The notes beneath the pieces were generated by a model. It was not told where the DNA came from, ran no database searches, and saw only the letters and a list, made by a program, of their open reading frames with translations. From contig CAJMLC010000003.1 in the NCBI GenBank assembly GCA_905214155.1, forward strand, positions 1-31,744: 31,744 bases of DNA, in the 5' to 3' direction. How positions within the stretch are numbered: the stretch's first letter is position 1; each line of letters opens with the position of its first letter. The translations under genes were made by a program, and so were the position numbers. The DNA is from an uncultured bacterium. Lineage in GTDB: Bacteria; Bacillota; Clostridia; Oscillospirales; Oscillospiraceae. Below are positions 7,974 to 15,849 of the stretch, piece by piece.

Positions 7974-8570
7974 TCAGAACAGCTGTCCCGGCAGCTTCCG
8001 TTTTTCCTTTTTGGGGAAGGTCGCTTCAAACTGTTCAAAGGCTTCCGGGTCTTTGTAAGTTCCGGAGATGCCGTCCAGGAAGCCGGGCGTCAGCTCGCGG
8101 ATCAGGAAATAGTCCGCCTCCGGGTCGTCGGCATAGCGCACGCCCTTTGTCTTGGCCGGGACAAAGCCGGATTTGCCGTAGAACAGAATATTGCCGGTGA
8201 TGGCCAGCGCGCCCGCGCCCATTTCCCTGGCTTTTTCCATGGAGTAGTCGAGCAGCTGCTTTCCATAGCCCTGCCGCTTGTATGCGGGCGCAATGCCGAT
8301 CGGGCCGAACGTCATGATCGGCACTTTTCGTCCGTCGCCGCAGTCGATTTCCGAACGGACATAGATGACCTGCCCGATCAGCTCACCGTCCAGCTCCATC
8401 ACAAAGTCCAACTCCGGTACGAAGGCCGGGTCGTTCCGGTAGCAGTGCAGCACATAGTGCTCCATGCAGCCGGGGCGGTAGACATTCCAGAATGATTCAC
8501 GCGTCAGGTTTTCAACGGCTCTGTGATCGTCTTTGGTTTCCAAACGAATGGTAATCTTCTTTTCTGACAT
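7974..8570 (-). CDS. GNAT family N-acetyltransferase (YhbS-like)
   Basis: 198 residues from ATG 8570, with AAGGAG about 9 bases upstream. Motif A is IGIAPAYKRQGYGKQLLDYS (about residues 94-113), with the Q/RxxGxG/A loop for acetyl-CoA pyrophosphate. The preceding strand FVMELDGELIGQVIY and the following ALAITGNILFYGKSGF match the YhbS-type subgroup, in which a G-x-x-x-FY-x-x-x-GF element replaces the usual motif B. The substrate is unknown. It precedes the DUF3795 gene closely. Confidence 0.88.
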   Translation of the reverse strand: MSEKKITIRLETKDDHRAVENLTRESFWNVYRPGCMEHYVLHCYRNDPAFVPELDFVMELDGELIGQVIYVRSEIDCGDGRKVPIMTFGPIGIAPAYKRQGYGKQLLDYSMEKAREMGAGALAITGNILFYGKSGFVPAKTKGVRYADDPEADYFLIRELTPGFLDGISGTYKDPEAFEQFEATFPKKEKRKLPGQLF

Positions 8571-8589
8571 GGTTTTTTCTCCTTTGTAA

Positions 8590-9219
8590 TCACGCGGTTT
8601 TCAGTTTCAAGCAACGCAGGTGCAGGCCCAGCGCGGCATTGAAGCCTGTTGCGGCAAAGACGCTGAAACGCTCGACCACGCCGAAATATTCGGCTGGCAC
8701 GAGCTTCATACCCAGTGCACCGACGAGCATCATGCCAAGGGCAACGCCTGCGCATACGCCGTAAGAACGGCAGCTCCTGCTTTTTGCTCCGGCGACGATG
8801 ATCACGGTCAGCGATACGATGGACAGCAGCACCACCAGGGCGGTGACAGCCATGTGCATCACATCCTGAAAGGCACCCGCATACCCGCTGTCACTCAGCG
8901 GGAACATTCTGTAGCCAACAGCCGAGATCCACTCCATGACGGCAAACAGGTAAATACCCGAACGGAGCAGCTTCGTTTTCTGCCCCTGGATCCCAATGCA
9001 GACGACGGTCGCACAGACGACCTCGCATACATTGTAAAACGCGCTGAGCTGGTTCCACAGCGCCAGCGACGGCGCGTTTGCGGCGCTCAGGTCGCTGACC
9101 GCCTGCGCCATCCAGTTGTAGCCCGGATAGGCCAGCGGCGCAAATATGACCGCCGCCGTGTACGAAAGAAAGCTGACAACGCCCAGCAGCCCCAGCTTTT
9201 GCGTCAATGATTTTTTCAT
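8590..9219 (-). CDS. DUF998 membrane protein
   Basis: 209 residues from ATG 9219, with AGGAGG 7 bases upstream; longer in-frame starts upstream overlap the KTR gene antisense to its codon pattern and are not credible. It has about six hydrophobic segments. The first (LGVVSFLSYTAAVIFAPLAYPG) is followed by YNWMAQAVSDLSAANAP, which is the DUF998 signature (Y-x-x-x-x-x-x-SDL). A second conserved spot is GYRMFPLSD, then MHMAVTALVVLLSI. It is an integral membrane protein of unknown function. It lies downstream of TetR and KTR genes and may be controlled by them, although a hairpin terminator separates them. Confidence 0.82.
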   Translation of the reverse strand: MKKSLTQKLGLLGVVSFLSYTAAVIFAPLAYPGYNWMAQAVSDLSAANAPSLALWNQLSAFYNVCEVVCATVVCIGIQGQKTKLLRSGIYLFAVMEWISAVGYRMFPLSDSGYAGAFQDVMHMAVTALVVLLSIVSLTVIIVAGAKSRSCRSYGVCAGVALGMMLVGALGMKLVPAEYFGVVERFSVFAATGFNAALGLHLRCLKLKTA

Positions 9220-9235
9220 GGTTCTCCTCCTGAAA

Positions 9236-9280
9236 AAGGACGCAGTACTGACCACGCAAATTGTGGTCAGCACTGCGTCT
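9236..9280 (-). terminator. Terminator or attenuator between KTR and DUF998 genes
   Basis: A long near-perfect stem: GACGCAGT and CTGACCAC (9240-9256) pair with GTGGTCAG and ACTGCGTC (9263-9280), with one internal mismatch and a 6-7 base loop. On the minus strand it is followed by CTTTTTC, and the DUF998 ribosome site begins just after. The KTR stop codon (9269-9267) lies inside the stem, so ribosomes finishing KTR could disturb the hairpin and let some transcripts continue. Confidence 0.75.
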
Positions 9281-9458
9281 TTGCGTCTGGCTGATCCATG
9301 ATCTCTATTTGAAAATTCCGCGCGTTGATGATGCGCTCCTGTCTGCACTTGGGGCAGAAGAGCGGGAAATCCCGCAGCGCCGTCCTTTGCAGCAGCCTCA
9401 GCCGCGTTTTCGCACCGCAGACCGGGCAGAACACCCACTTTTCATCCGGCTCATGCAT
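9267..9458 (-). CDS. Cysteine-rich KTR protein
   Basis: 63 residues from ATG 9458. It contains WVFCPVCGAKTRLRL, then LRDFPLFCPKCRQERIIN: two CPxC zinc knuckles with the KTR motif right after the first, the mark of the cysteine-rich KTR family. The family is commonly carried on conjugative elements of Firmicutes; its function is not known. The ATG overlaps the tetR stop by 8 bases (ATGCATGA), implying coupled translation, and a longer in-frame start (9515) would lie wholly within tetR. Confidence 0.8.
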   Translation of the reverse strand: MHEPDEKWVFCPVCGAKTRLRLLQRTALRDFPLFCPKCRQERIINARNFQIEIMDQPDAKTQC

Positions 9459-10101
9459 GACGTTCACCGCCTTTTGGATTGCCGCCATGAACCATGCGAA
9501 AAAAGAGCTGCACATGGTTTTGAAGTTTCTCCAGGCACTCCCCTTCCCGTTCCGGCTGCCGGTCGCACACGCCGATGAGCGTCAGCACCGGCGCCATATA
9601 CATCATCGCCAGTGTGTCCGGGTCCGCGGCCCGGATCTCCCCCGCCGCAATCAGGGCGCGGAAGATCCCGGCGTGATAGTCCACAACGCGTTCCACATAG
9701 CGCCGGGAAAACAGCGCCGCCAACTCCGGTGAGCGGAATTGCTCAATGGTCATCATGCGGCGGAAGCGGCTGATGGCTTCGTTGTGGAGGGAATATTCGA
9801 AGATCTGCCGCACTTTTTCAAACAGCGCATCTTCGCTGATCTCCGTGAACACCGGAATGTCCTGCTCCGCGTTCTGCACGTGAATGTTGATCTGATCGGT
9901 ATCCGCTTCGTATTGTGCCGCCGTAGATTCCATAATGGCATCAAAAATCGCTTGCTTACTGGGAAAGTGGTTGTAAAGAGATGGCGCTTTGATGCCGACC
10001 GCCTTCGCGATCTCGCCCACGCTGACAGAATCATAGCCCTGCGCGGAAAACAGCTCCAGCGCCTTCTCCAAAATCTTCTGCTTCGTATCTTCCTGTTTCA
10101 T
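9451..10101 (-). CDS. TetR family transcriptional regulator
   Basis: 216 residues from ATG 10101. The N-terminal HTH is unambiguous: ILEKALELFSAQGYDSVSV, then IAKAVGIKAPSLYNHFPSKQ (about residues 10-53). The C-terminal ligand domain is divergent, as usual. Directly upstream is a near-consensus promoter whose downstream edge is covered by a perfect 18-bp palindrome, the expected layout of an autorepressor. It probably represses itself, the KTR gene and possibly the DUF998 gene. The inducer is unknown. Confidence 0.92.
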   Translation of the reverse strand: MKQEDTKQKILEKALELFSAQGYDSVSVGEIAKAVGIKAPSLYNHFPSKQAIFDAIMESTAAQYEADTDQINIHVQNAEQDIPVFTEISEDALFEKVRQIFEYSLHNEAISRFRRMMTIEQFRSPELAALFSRRYVERVVDYHAGIFRALIAAGEIRAADPDTLAMMYMAPVLTLIGVCDRQPEREGECLEKLQNHVQLFFRMVHGGNPKGGERHA

Positions 10102-10113
10102 CGCCGCGCCTCA

Positions 10114-10163
10114 CTAACTAATATTAGTTAGCTATATTATAGCTGCTTTTGGGGAGAAGTCAA
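10114..10163 (-). promoter_or_regulatory. tetR promoter with overlapping palindromic operator
   Basis: On the minus strand, -35 TTGACT (10163-10158), a 16-base spacer and -10 TATAAT (10141-10136) form a near-perfect housekeeping promoter. CTAACTAATATTAGTTAG (10131-10114) is an 18-bp perfect palindrome covering the expected transcription start, 12 bases before the tetR ATG. A TetR dimer bound there would block initiation. Confidence 0.85.
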
Positions 10164-10237
10164 GCAGCAGATGGACGCGGAGGTCTCCTTTTCCGGACTC
10201 CGGCAAATCGGGATCTCCGGCGGTATGGCATGAGGCG

Positions 10238-10858
10238 TCATCCGGCGCAGACGTCTTTTCGACTTTGCTCTCTGATCCATTGATCCAGGAACCGCATCTG
10301 TTCCTCTGTATGGAACCAATGCTCGCCACCGGGCATGACGGCCAGATCTGCGTGGTGTCGCCTTGTAAATGCAGATACCGTTTCGATGGATGTCAGGTGA
10401 TCGTGCTCGCCATACAGAATACAGGTTGGGACATTCCAGATGATCGGATGCTGCCGCACATAGCAAAGATACTCCCAAGACAGCGTTTCTCCAAAATTTG
10501 TGGCGATTTCCCGTTTCTCGGCAAGTTCCTGTTCGGTCATATTCGACCATTGCATCATCTTGCAGATCAGGTTTTCCATATCCACGATCGGAGCGATGAA
10601 ATAGGCCCGGTCGACCAGCGTTTCATCCAGCGAAGATCGCGCAAAGAAAGCCCCGATGCTGTTCGCGATCAAGATGAGGTGCTCACACCGATTTCTCTGC
10701 CCGGCAAAAAATGTGAAAAACTCTTCTTTGGCTTCCCAAGGCGTTTGCGAACAGTAATCAAAGCCGATCACCTCGTCCTTCGGAAATAGCAATTTATAGT
10801 GTTCGGCTTCCTGCGCCGAGCCGCCCTTTCCATGGACATAGATTACAAGATTTTGCAC
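10238..10858 (-). CDS. Alpha/beta hydrolase
   Basis: 206 residues from GTG 10858 (AAAGGATGGGGA upstream). It begins with strand MQNLVIYVHGKGGSA (HG oxyanion loop). The nucleophile elbow is IANSIGAFFA, with Ser in A-N-S-I-G rather than the usual G-x-S-x-G. The acid is likely Asp in YGEHDHLT, and the His is in GGEHWFH near residue 182. This is an RBBP9/YdeN-like small hydrolase layout with no lid domain of any size. The substrate is unknown. It is transcribed toward tetR but probably separately. Confidence 0.8.
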   Translation of the reverse strand: MQNLVIYVHGKGGSAQEAEHYKLLFPKDEVIGFDYCSQTPWEAKEEFFTFFAGQRNRCEHLILIANSIGAFFARSSLDETLVDRAYFIAPIVDMENLICKMMQWSNMTEQELAEKREIATNFGETLSWEYLCYVRQHPIIWNVPTCILYGEHDHLTSIETVSAFTRRHHADLAVMPGGEHWFHTEEQMRFLDQWIREQSRKDVCAG

Positions 10859-10904
10859 GGTATCCCCATCCTTTCATGATTTGACTATCATCAGGCGGCA
10901 TAAA

Positions 10905-10925
10905 GGAAGCCCCTTCAGGGGCAGC
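10905..10925. repeat. Short GC-rich hairpin
   Basis: GCCCC TTCA GGGGC (10909-10922) flanked by AAG and AGC. It resembles the hairpin at 10986-11002 in sequence and layout, so these may be related intergenic elements between the hydrolase and carB. No gene is visible in 10859-11108. Confidence 0.4.
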
Positions 10926-10980
10926 CCGGGAAAGGAATGCGGTCGGCAAACCATTCAGCCCCCTGCAGGGACGATCGTCT

Positions 10981-11031
10981 GTAAAAAGCCCTTCTAGGGC
11001 TTAATCAAGCCTCCGGCTTAGCCGGAGGCTT
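10981..11031 (-). terminator. Tandem terminator hairpins behind carB
   Basis: Reading from carB, the first hairpin has an 11-bp perfect stem (11007-11017 with 11021-11031, loop of 3). The second is a 7-bp stem (10986-10992 with 10996-11002) ending in TTTTTAC on the minus strand. Together they should end the carAB transcript. Confidence 0.8.
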
Positions 11032-11108
11032 TGACTGAACCAATCATTTGCGGGAATATCGGTCATTTGCGAAAGCACGGTGCGGGAGACGAACGGCTTC
11101 CGAGGCGC

Positions 11109-14100
11109 CTATCCGCCGATCGAAGATACTTCCGGGATGCTTTCTTCCAGCACATCGAGCACAATGCGCGCCGTATCGAGCGAGGTGAAGATGGTGACGC
11201 CGTTCTGGATGGCGCAGCGGCGGATGGCGACGCCATCTTCATAATGGACGCCGGAGAGAATGGCGCGGGTGTTGATGATATAGCTGACACGGCCGGAGCG
11301 GATGGAGTCCAGGATCTCCTCGCTCCCCTCGCTGAGCTTGCCGCGCAGCACCGCGGGGATGCCGTGGGCATGCAGAAAGGCGGCGGTTCCTGCCGTAGCC
11401 TCGAGGCGGAAGCCGAGCCTGTAAAACCGTTCCGCCAGCGGCAGCGCCTCGTCCTTATCTTCGTCTGCCAGCGTGACAATGACGACGCCATGATCCTTCA
11501 GTTCCACGCCGGAAGCCTCAATGGCCTTGCACAGCGCCCGGTTGAGCCGCCGGTCGTAGCCGATGGCCTCGCCGGTCGACTTCATCTCGGGTGAGAGATA
11601 GGCATCCATGCCGTCAAGCTTGGTAAACGAGAAGGCCGGGGCCTTGACGTACCAGAACTCCTTTTCCCAGCATGTCGGCTCCGTGATGCCCTGCTCCGCA
11701 AGCGTTTGGCCCAGCATGCTGCGCGCTGCAATGGCGACCAGGGGGCAGCCGGTGGCTTTTGAGAGGAAGGGCACGCTGCGCGAAGCGCGGGGATTGACCT
11801 CGATGACATAGACATGCTCGTCCGCGTCCACGATAAACTGGATGTTGAACAGACCCACGATCCCGATCCCGAGGCCCAGCCGGGTCGTATACTCCAAAAT
11901 GGCTGCTTTCACGGCGGCAGACAGAGAGAACGGCGGATAAACGGACATCGAATCACCGGAATGGATGCCGGTGCGCTCGACGAGTTCCATGATGCCCGGC
12001 AGGAAGACCCGCTCGCCGTCGCAGACCGCGTCGACCTCTACCTCCTTGCCCACAAGGTATTTATCGATGAGCACGGGCTTTTCCGCATCGACGGCGAATG
12101 CGTTGGAAAGGTATCTGCGGAGCATGGTCTCATTGGCCACGATCTCCATCGCGCGGCCGCCGAGGACAAAGCTCGGCCGGACGAGCACGGGATAGCCGAT
12201 CTCCGCGGCCGCCGCCACGCCCGCTTCCATATCCGTCACGGCAACGCCCTGCGGATTCGGGATCCCGAGCGCCTGAATGACTGCGTTGAACGCGTCACGG
12301 TTTTCGGCCTTTTCGATCGCGTCGCAGCCGGTGCCGAGGATGCGCACACCACGCCGCGCTAGAGGCTCCGCCAGATTGACCGCCGTCTGACCGCCCAGCG
12401 TGGCGATGACGCCGAGCGGCCGCTCGAGATGGACGATGTTCATGACGTCCTCACAGGTGAGCGGCTCGAAGTAGAGCTTGTCAGCCGCGGTATAGTCGGT
12501 GGAGACGGTCTCCGGATTGTTGTTGATGACGATGGCCTCGAAGCCGAGCTCCCGGATCGTCCGCACGGCATGGACCGTGGAGTAGTCAAACTCGACGCCC
12601 TGCCCAATGCGAATGGGGCCGGAGCCGAGGACGATGACCTTTTTGCGGTTCATAACGATGGATTCGTTTTCCGCAGCGTAGGTCGAATAGAAGTAAGGAA
12701 CATAGCTGTCGAACTCACTGGCGCAGGTGTCGATCATTTTATAAACCGGGAAAATGCCTTCACGGCAGCGCAGCTCATAGACTTCGTCCTCTGTCCGGTG
12801 CCAGAGCTCAGCAATGTAGGAATCCGAGAAGCCCATGCGCTTGGCCTCGCGCAGATGGGGCACTGAGTTTTCATTTTGCTCCAGCTCGCGCTCAAAATCG
12901 ACGATCTTCCGGATCTTGTCAAGGAAGAACATATCGATCTGCGTGACGTCACAGATGCGCGCAGGATCGACGCCGAGCCACATCAGCTGCGAGATGGCAT
13001 AGAGACGATCATCTGTGCCGTTTTTGATATACTCCATGAGCTGATCGACCGTCATGTGCGCCGAGTCGAATTTTTCGAGATGGAGGTGGTTTTTCCCATC
13101 TTCGAGCGAGCGGATGCCCTTGAGCAGGCTCTCTTCAAACGTCCGCCCCACACTCATGACCTCGCCTGTCGCCTTCATCTGCGTGGAGAGCGTGTTCTGT
13201 GCGGCGGGGAATTTATCGAATGGGAAGCGCGGGAGCTTGGTCACAACATAATCCAGCGCAGGTTCAAAGCAGGCGGGCGTATTGGCCAGACGGATCTCGT
13301 CGAGGCGCAAGCCCACGGCGATCTTTGCCGAGACGCGGGCGATGGGATAACCGGTAGCCTTGGAGGCCAGGGCGGATGAGCGCGAGACACGCGGATTGAC
13401 CTCGATGACATAGTAGCGGAACGAGTGCGGGTCGAGCGCGAACTGCACGTTGCAGCCGCCCTGCACGCCGAGTGCGCGGATGATCTTCAGCGCGCTGCTG
13501 CGCAGCATCTGAAATTCCTTATTGGTCAGCGTCTGGCTCGGTGCGGCAACGATGGAATCGCCGGTGTGGATGCCGACAGGGTCGAGGTTTTCCATGTTGC
13601 AGACGGTGATGGCCGTGTCGTTTGCATCACGCATGACCTCGTATTCGATCTCCTTATAGCCCTTGATGCTCTTTTCCACCAGCACCTGATGGACGGGCGA
13701 GAGCGCCAGCGCGTTTTTCACCTTTTCCGCCAGCTCCTCCGGTGTGTCGGCGAAACCGCCGCCCGTGCCGCCGAGCGTAAAGGCCGGACGCAGAATGACC
13801 GGATAGCCGATCTCCGCCGCTGCGGCGAGGGCCTCTTCCGCACTGTACGTGATGCGGGAAGGAACGACCGGTTCGCCGATGCGCTCGCAGAGCTCCTTAA
13901 AAAGCTCGCGGTCTTCTGCGCACTCGATGCTTCTCGCATCCGTGCCGAGCAGCTCGATGCCGCACTCGTCCAGAACCCCCTGCTTCCAAAGCTGCATGGC
14001 GAGGTTCAGCCCCGTCTGGCCTCCGATGCCGGGGACGATGGCGTCCGGCCGCTCGAGGCGGCAGATCCGGGAGAGATACGCCACGGTCAGCGGCTCCATA

Positions 14101-14294
14101 TAGACCTTGTCTGCGATGCTGGTGTCGGTCATGATGGTGGCGGGATTGGAATTGGCCAGGATGACCTCATAGCCCTCCTCCCGCAGGGCCAGGCAGGCCT
14201 GCGTGCCCGCGTAGTCAAATTCCGCGGCCTGGCCGATGACGATCGGACCGGAGCCGACGACGAGGATCTTGTGGATGTCAGTGCGTTTCGGCAT
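11109..14294 (-). CDS. carB: Carbamoyl phosphate synthase large subunit
   Basis: 1061 residues, full length (E. coli 1073). It makes carbamoyl phosphate from bicarbonate, ammonia (channelled from CarA) and two ATP for pyrimidine and arginine synthesis. The duplicated ATP-grasp architecture is plain: N-half KILVVGSGPIVIGQAAEFDYAG with PAFTLGGTGGG and YYVIEVNPRVSRSSALASKA; C-half VIVLGSGPIRIGQGVEFDYS with RPSFVLGGRAME and VYVIEVNPRASRSVPFLSKA. The C-terminal MGS-like allosteric domain (from about 930) ends VLEESIPEVSS. The ATG overlaps carA by 17 bases. No lesions seen. Confidence 0.98.
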   Translation of the reverse strand: MPKRTDIHKILVVGSGPIVIGQAAEFDYAGTQACLALREEGYEVILANSNPATIMTDTSIADKVYMEPLTVAYLSRICRLERPDAIVPGIGGQTGLNLAMQLWKQGVLDECGIELLGTDARSIECAEDRELFKELCERIGEPVVPSRITYSAEEALAAAAEIGYPVILRPAFTLGGTGGGFADTPEELAEKVKNALALSPVHQVLVEKSIKGYKEIEYEVMRDANDTAITVCNMENLDPVGIHTGDSIVAAPSQTLTNKEFQMLRSSALKIIRALGVQGGCNVQFALDPHSFRYYVIEVNPRVSRSSALASKATGYPIARVSAKIAVGLRLDEIRLANTPACFEPALDYVVTKLPRFPFDKFPAAQNTLSTQMKATGEVMSVGRTFEESLLKGIRSLEDGKNHLHLEKFDSAHMTVDQLMEYIKNGTDDRLYAISQLMWLGVDPARICDVTQIDMFFLDKIRKIVDFERELEQNENSVPHLREAKRMGFSDSYIAELWHRTEDEVYELRCREGIFPVYKMIDTCASEFDSYVPYFYSTYAAENESIVMNRKKVIVLGSGPIRIGQGVEFDYSTVHAVRTIRELGFEAIVINNNPETVSTDYTAADKLYFEPLTCEDVMNIVHLERPLGVIATLGGQTAVNLAEPLARRGVRILGTGCDAIEKAENRDAFNAVIQALGIPNPQGVAVTDMEAGVAAAAEIGYPVLVRPSFVLGGRAMEIVANETMLRRYLSNAFAVDAEKPVLIDKYLVGKEVEVDAVCDGERVFLPGIMELVERTGIHSGDSMSVYPPFSLSAAVKAAILEYTTRLGLGIGIVGLFNIQFIVDADEHVYVIEVNPRASRSVPFLSKATGCPLVAIAARSMLGQTLAEQGITEPTCWEKEFWYVKAPAFSFTKLDGMDAYLSPEMKSTGEAIGYDRRLNRALCKAIEASGVELKDHGVVIVTLADEDKDEALPLAERFYRLGFRLEATAGTAAFLHAHGIPAVLRGKLSEGSEEILDSIRSGRVSYIINTRAILSGVHYEDGVAIRRCAIQNGVTIFTSLDTARIVLDVLEESIPEVSSIGG

Positions 14295-15381
14295 GGTCCT
14301 TTGCCTCCTTCATGCTCTGCAAAAATTCCGCGAACAGATAGGCGCTGTCCTGCGGCCCCGGTGCGCTCTCCGGGTGATACTGGACGCTGAAGACGCGATC
14401 CGCCGTGCATTTCTGGCCCTCCACCGTGCCATCGAGCAGATTCCGGTGCGTCACGGTCAGACCCGTACCGGCGAGACTGTCCTCGTCCACGGCGTAGCTG
14501 TGGTTCTGTGAGGTCATCTCGATCTTGCCGGTTTCGAGGTTCAGCACCGGGTGGTTTCCGCCGCGGTGGCCGAATTTCAGCTTATAGGTCTTCGCGCCGT
14601 AGGCCAGGGCGATCAGCTGGTGCCCAAGGCAGATGCCGAACAGCGGAAAGCGCCCGCGCAGGGCGCGGATGGTTTCGATGACCTCGGTGACGTCCTGCGG
14701 ATCGCCGGGGCCGTTGGAGAGGAATACACCGTCCGGACGGAGTGCGGCGATGGTCTCCGCGTCCGTGTGATACGGCACGACCGTCACATTGCAGCCCGCT
14801 GCCGTGAGCGAGCGGACAATATTCAGCTTCATGCCGCAGTCGATGGCCACGACGTGAAATTGCGGATTGGCCGTCCGGGCGTACCAGCGCTTGCGGCTGC
14901 TGACACGGGCCACGGAGTCGTGCGGCACGGGCGTATCCCGGATGATCTCCAGTGCCTGCTCCGTCGGCGTCCCGGCCGCAGTGATGAGCACACGGCGGGA
15001 GCCGAGGTCGCGGATGCTGCGCGTAAGACGGCGCGTGTCGATGCCGGAGATGGCCGGAATGCCGTTTTCCTCGAGCAGCTCCGAGAGCGTGCGCGTGTAG
15101 CGAAAATTCGAGGGCATGTCGTTATAATCATACACCGCCAGCGCGCCGAGGCTGGGGTATTTGCACTCGAAATCCTCCTCCGTAATGCCATAGTTTCCGA
15201 TCAGCGGATACGTCATGACCACGAGCTGATCCGTATACGACGGATCAGACACGATCTCCTGATAGCCTGCCAGCGACGTGTTGAATACGATCTCACACAC
15301 GCGGTCGTTCCCCGCGCCGAAGCCATATCCATAATATTCGCTTCCGTCCTCCAGAACGAGTTTCCGATCCATTGCTCTCAT
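14278..15381 (-). CDS. carA: Carbamoyl phosphate synthase small subunit (glutaminase)
   Basis: 367 residues. It hydrolyses glutamine and passes ammonia to CarB. The N-terminal CPSase domain starts RKLVLEDGSEYYGYGFG. The class I amidotransferase triad is Cys251 in GICLGHQ, with His336 and Glu338 in QYHPES. SNGPGDP (222-228) is the oxyanion region. ATG 15381 has GAGGAG 7 bases upstream; ATG 15372 is an alternative. It is the first gene of the carAB operon; a promoter candidate lies about 65 bases upstream. Confidence 0.98.
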   Translation of the reverse strand: MRAMDRKLVLEDGSEYYGYGFGAGNDRVCEIVFNTSLAGYQEIVSDPSYTDQLVVMTYPLIGNYGITEEDFECKYPSLGALAVYDYNDMPSNFRYTRTLSELLEENGIPAISGIDTRRLTRSIRDLGSRRVLITAAGTPTEQALEIIRDTPVPHDSVARVSSRKRWYARTANPQFHVVAIDCGMKLNIVRSLTAAGCNVTVVPYHTDAETIAALRPDGVFLSNGPGDPQDVTEVIETIRALRGRFPLFGICLGHQLIALAYGAKTYKLKFGHRGGNHPVLNLETGKIEMTSQNHSYAVDEDSLAGTGLTVTHRNLLDGTVEGQKCTADRVFSVQYHPESAPGPQDSAYLFAEFLQSMKEAKDHAETH

Positions 15382-15413
15382 TTGTTTGCTCCTCGATGTA
15401 TATTTCCTTCGTG

Positions 15414-15472
15414 TATGAAATCATATCGCTTTCGTTCCTGTATATTAAATCATGAATTCCGCCATTCGGCAA
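15414..15472 (-). promoter_or_regulatory. Candidate carAB promoter and small palindrome
   Basis: On the minus strand, -35 TTGCCG (15472-15467), a 17-base spacer and -10 TTTAAT (15449-15444). TATGAAATCATA (15414-15425), an inverted repeat with a 2-base centre, falls in the early leader and could be an operator. The roughly 55-base leader shows no obvious PyrR-type antiterminator hairpin. Confidence 0.5.
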
Positions 15473-15716
15473 TCTCGAAAACATACAAAAATTTTTAGCC
15501 TTTTTGCTTGCTTTGCCCGTTTTCCACAAAAGCTGTGATTGTAACCTGACGCATCCGTTTCAAAAGCGGCATGGCGCAAACAAAACGCCCGGCAATACTG
15601 TGGGATCGCAGAGACTGCCAGTTCCGTAGCCGCAGCACAAGGATCCTGCAAGATTCATCACCCAGGTCGTGCTGCCGCTCAAAGAAGGCTGAATCGACCT
15701 CCTGCCGGTGCTGTTC

Positions 15717-15791
15717 CACGGAAGTATCGACGCCGAGAGCGAAGCGGGACGCGGCTCCGCCTTTTCCTGTAACGCTGTCCCGAAATGGTGA
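15717..15791 (+). pseudogene. Remnant of a histidine kinase C-terminus, plus strand
   Basis: The plus-strand frame from about 15717 to TGA 15789-15791 reads GSIDAESEAGRGSAFSC, then a short PKW ending. This matches the common final segment of histidine kinases (GG-x-I-x-V-x-S-E-x-G-x-G-S-x-F). Upstream in the same frame there is a TGA (15691-15693) and no other kinase box, so only a decayed tail is present. The stretch 15480-15716 holds nothing else I can support. A terminator follows at once, as expected for an old gene end. Confidence 0.35.
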
Positions 15792-15837
15792 AAAAGCAAG
15801 AGACCGACACCGGCGTGTCAGTCTCTTGTTTTTTTCG
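15790..15837. terminator. Bidirectional terminator
   Basis: CAAGAGAC and GACAC (15797-15810) pair with GTGTC and GTCTCTTG (15815-15828), with one internal mismatch, followed by TTTTTTT on the plus strand and CTTTTTC on the minus strand. It serves the SDR gene (stop at 15850) on the minus strand and the decayed kinase tail on the plus strand. Confidence 0.88.
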
Positions 15838-15849
15838 TGCGCGGAAGGG

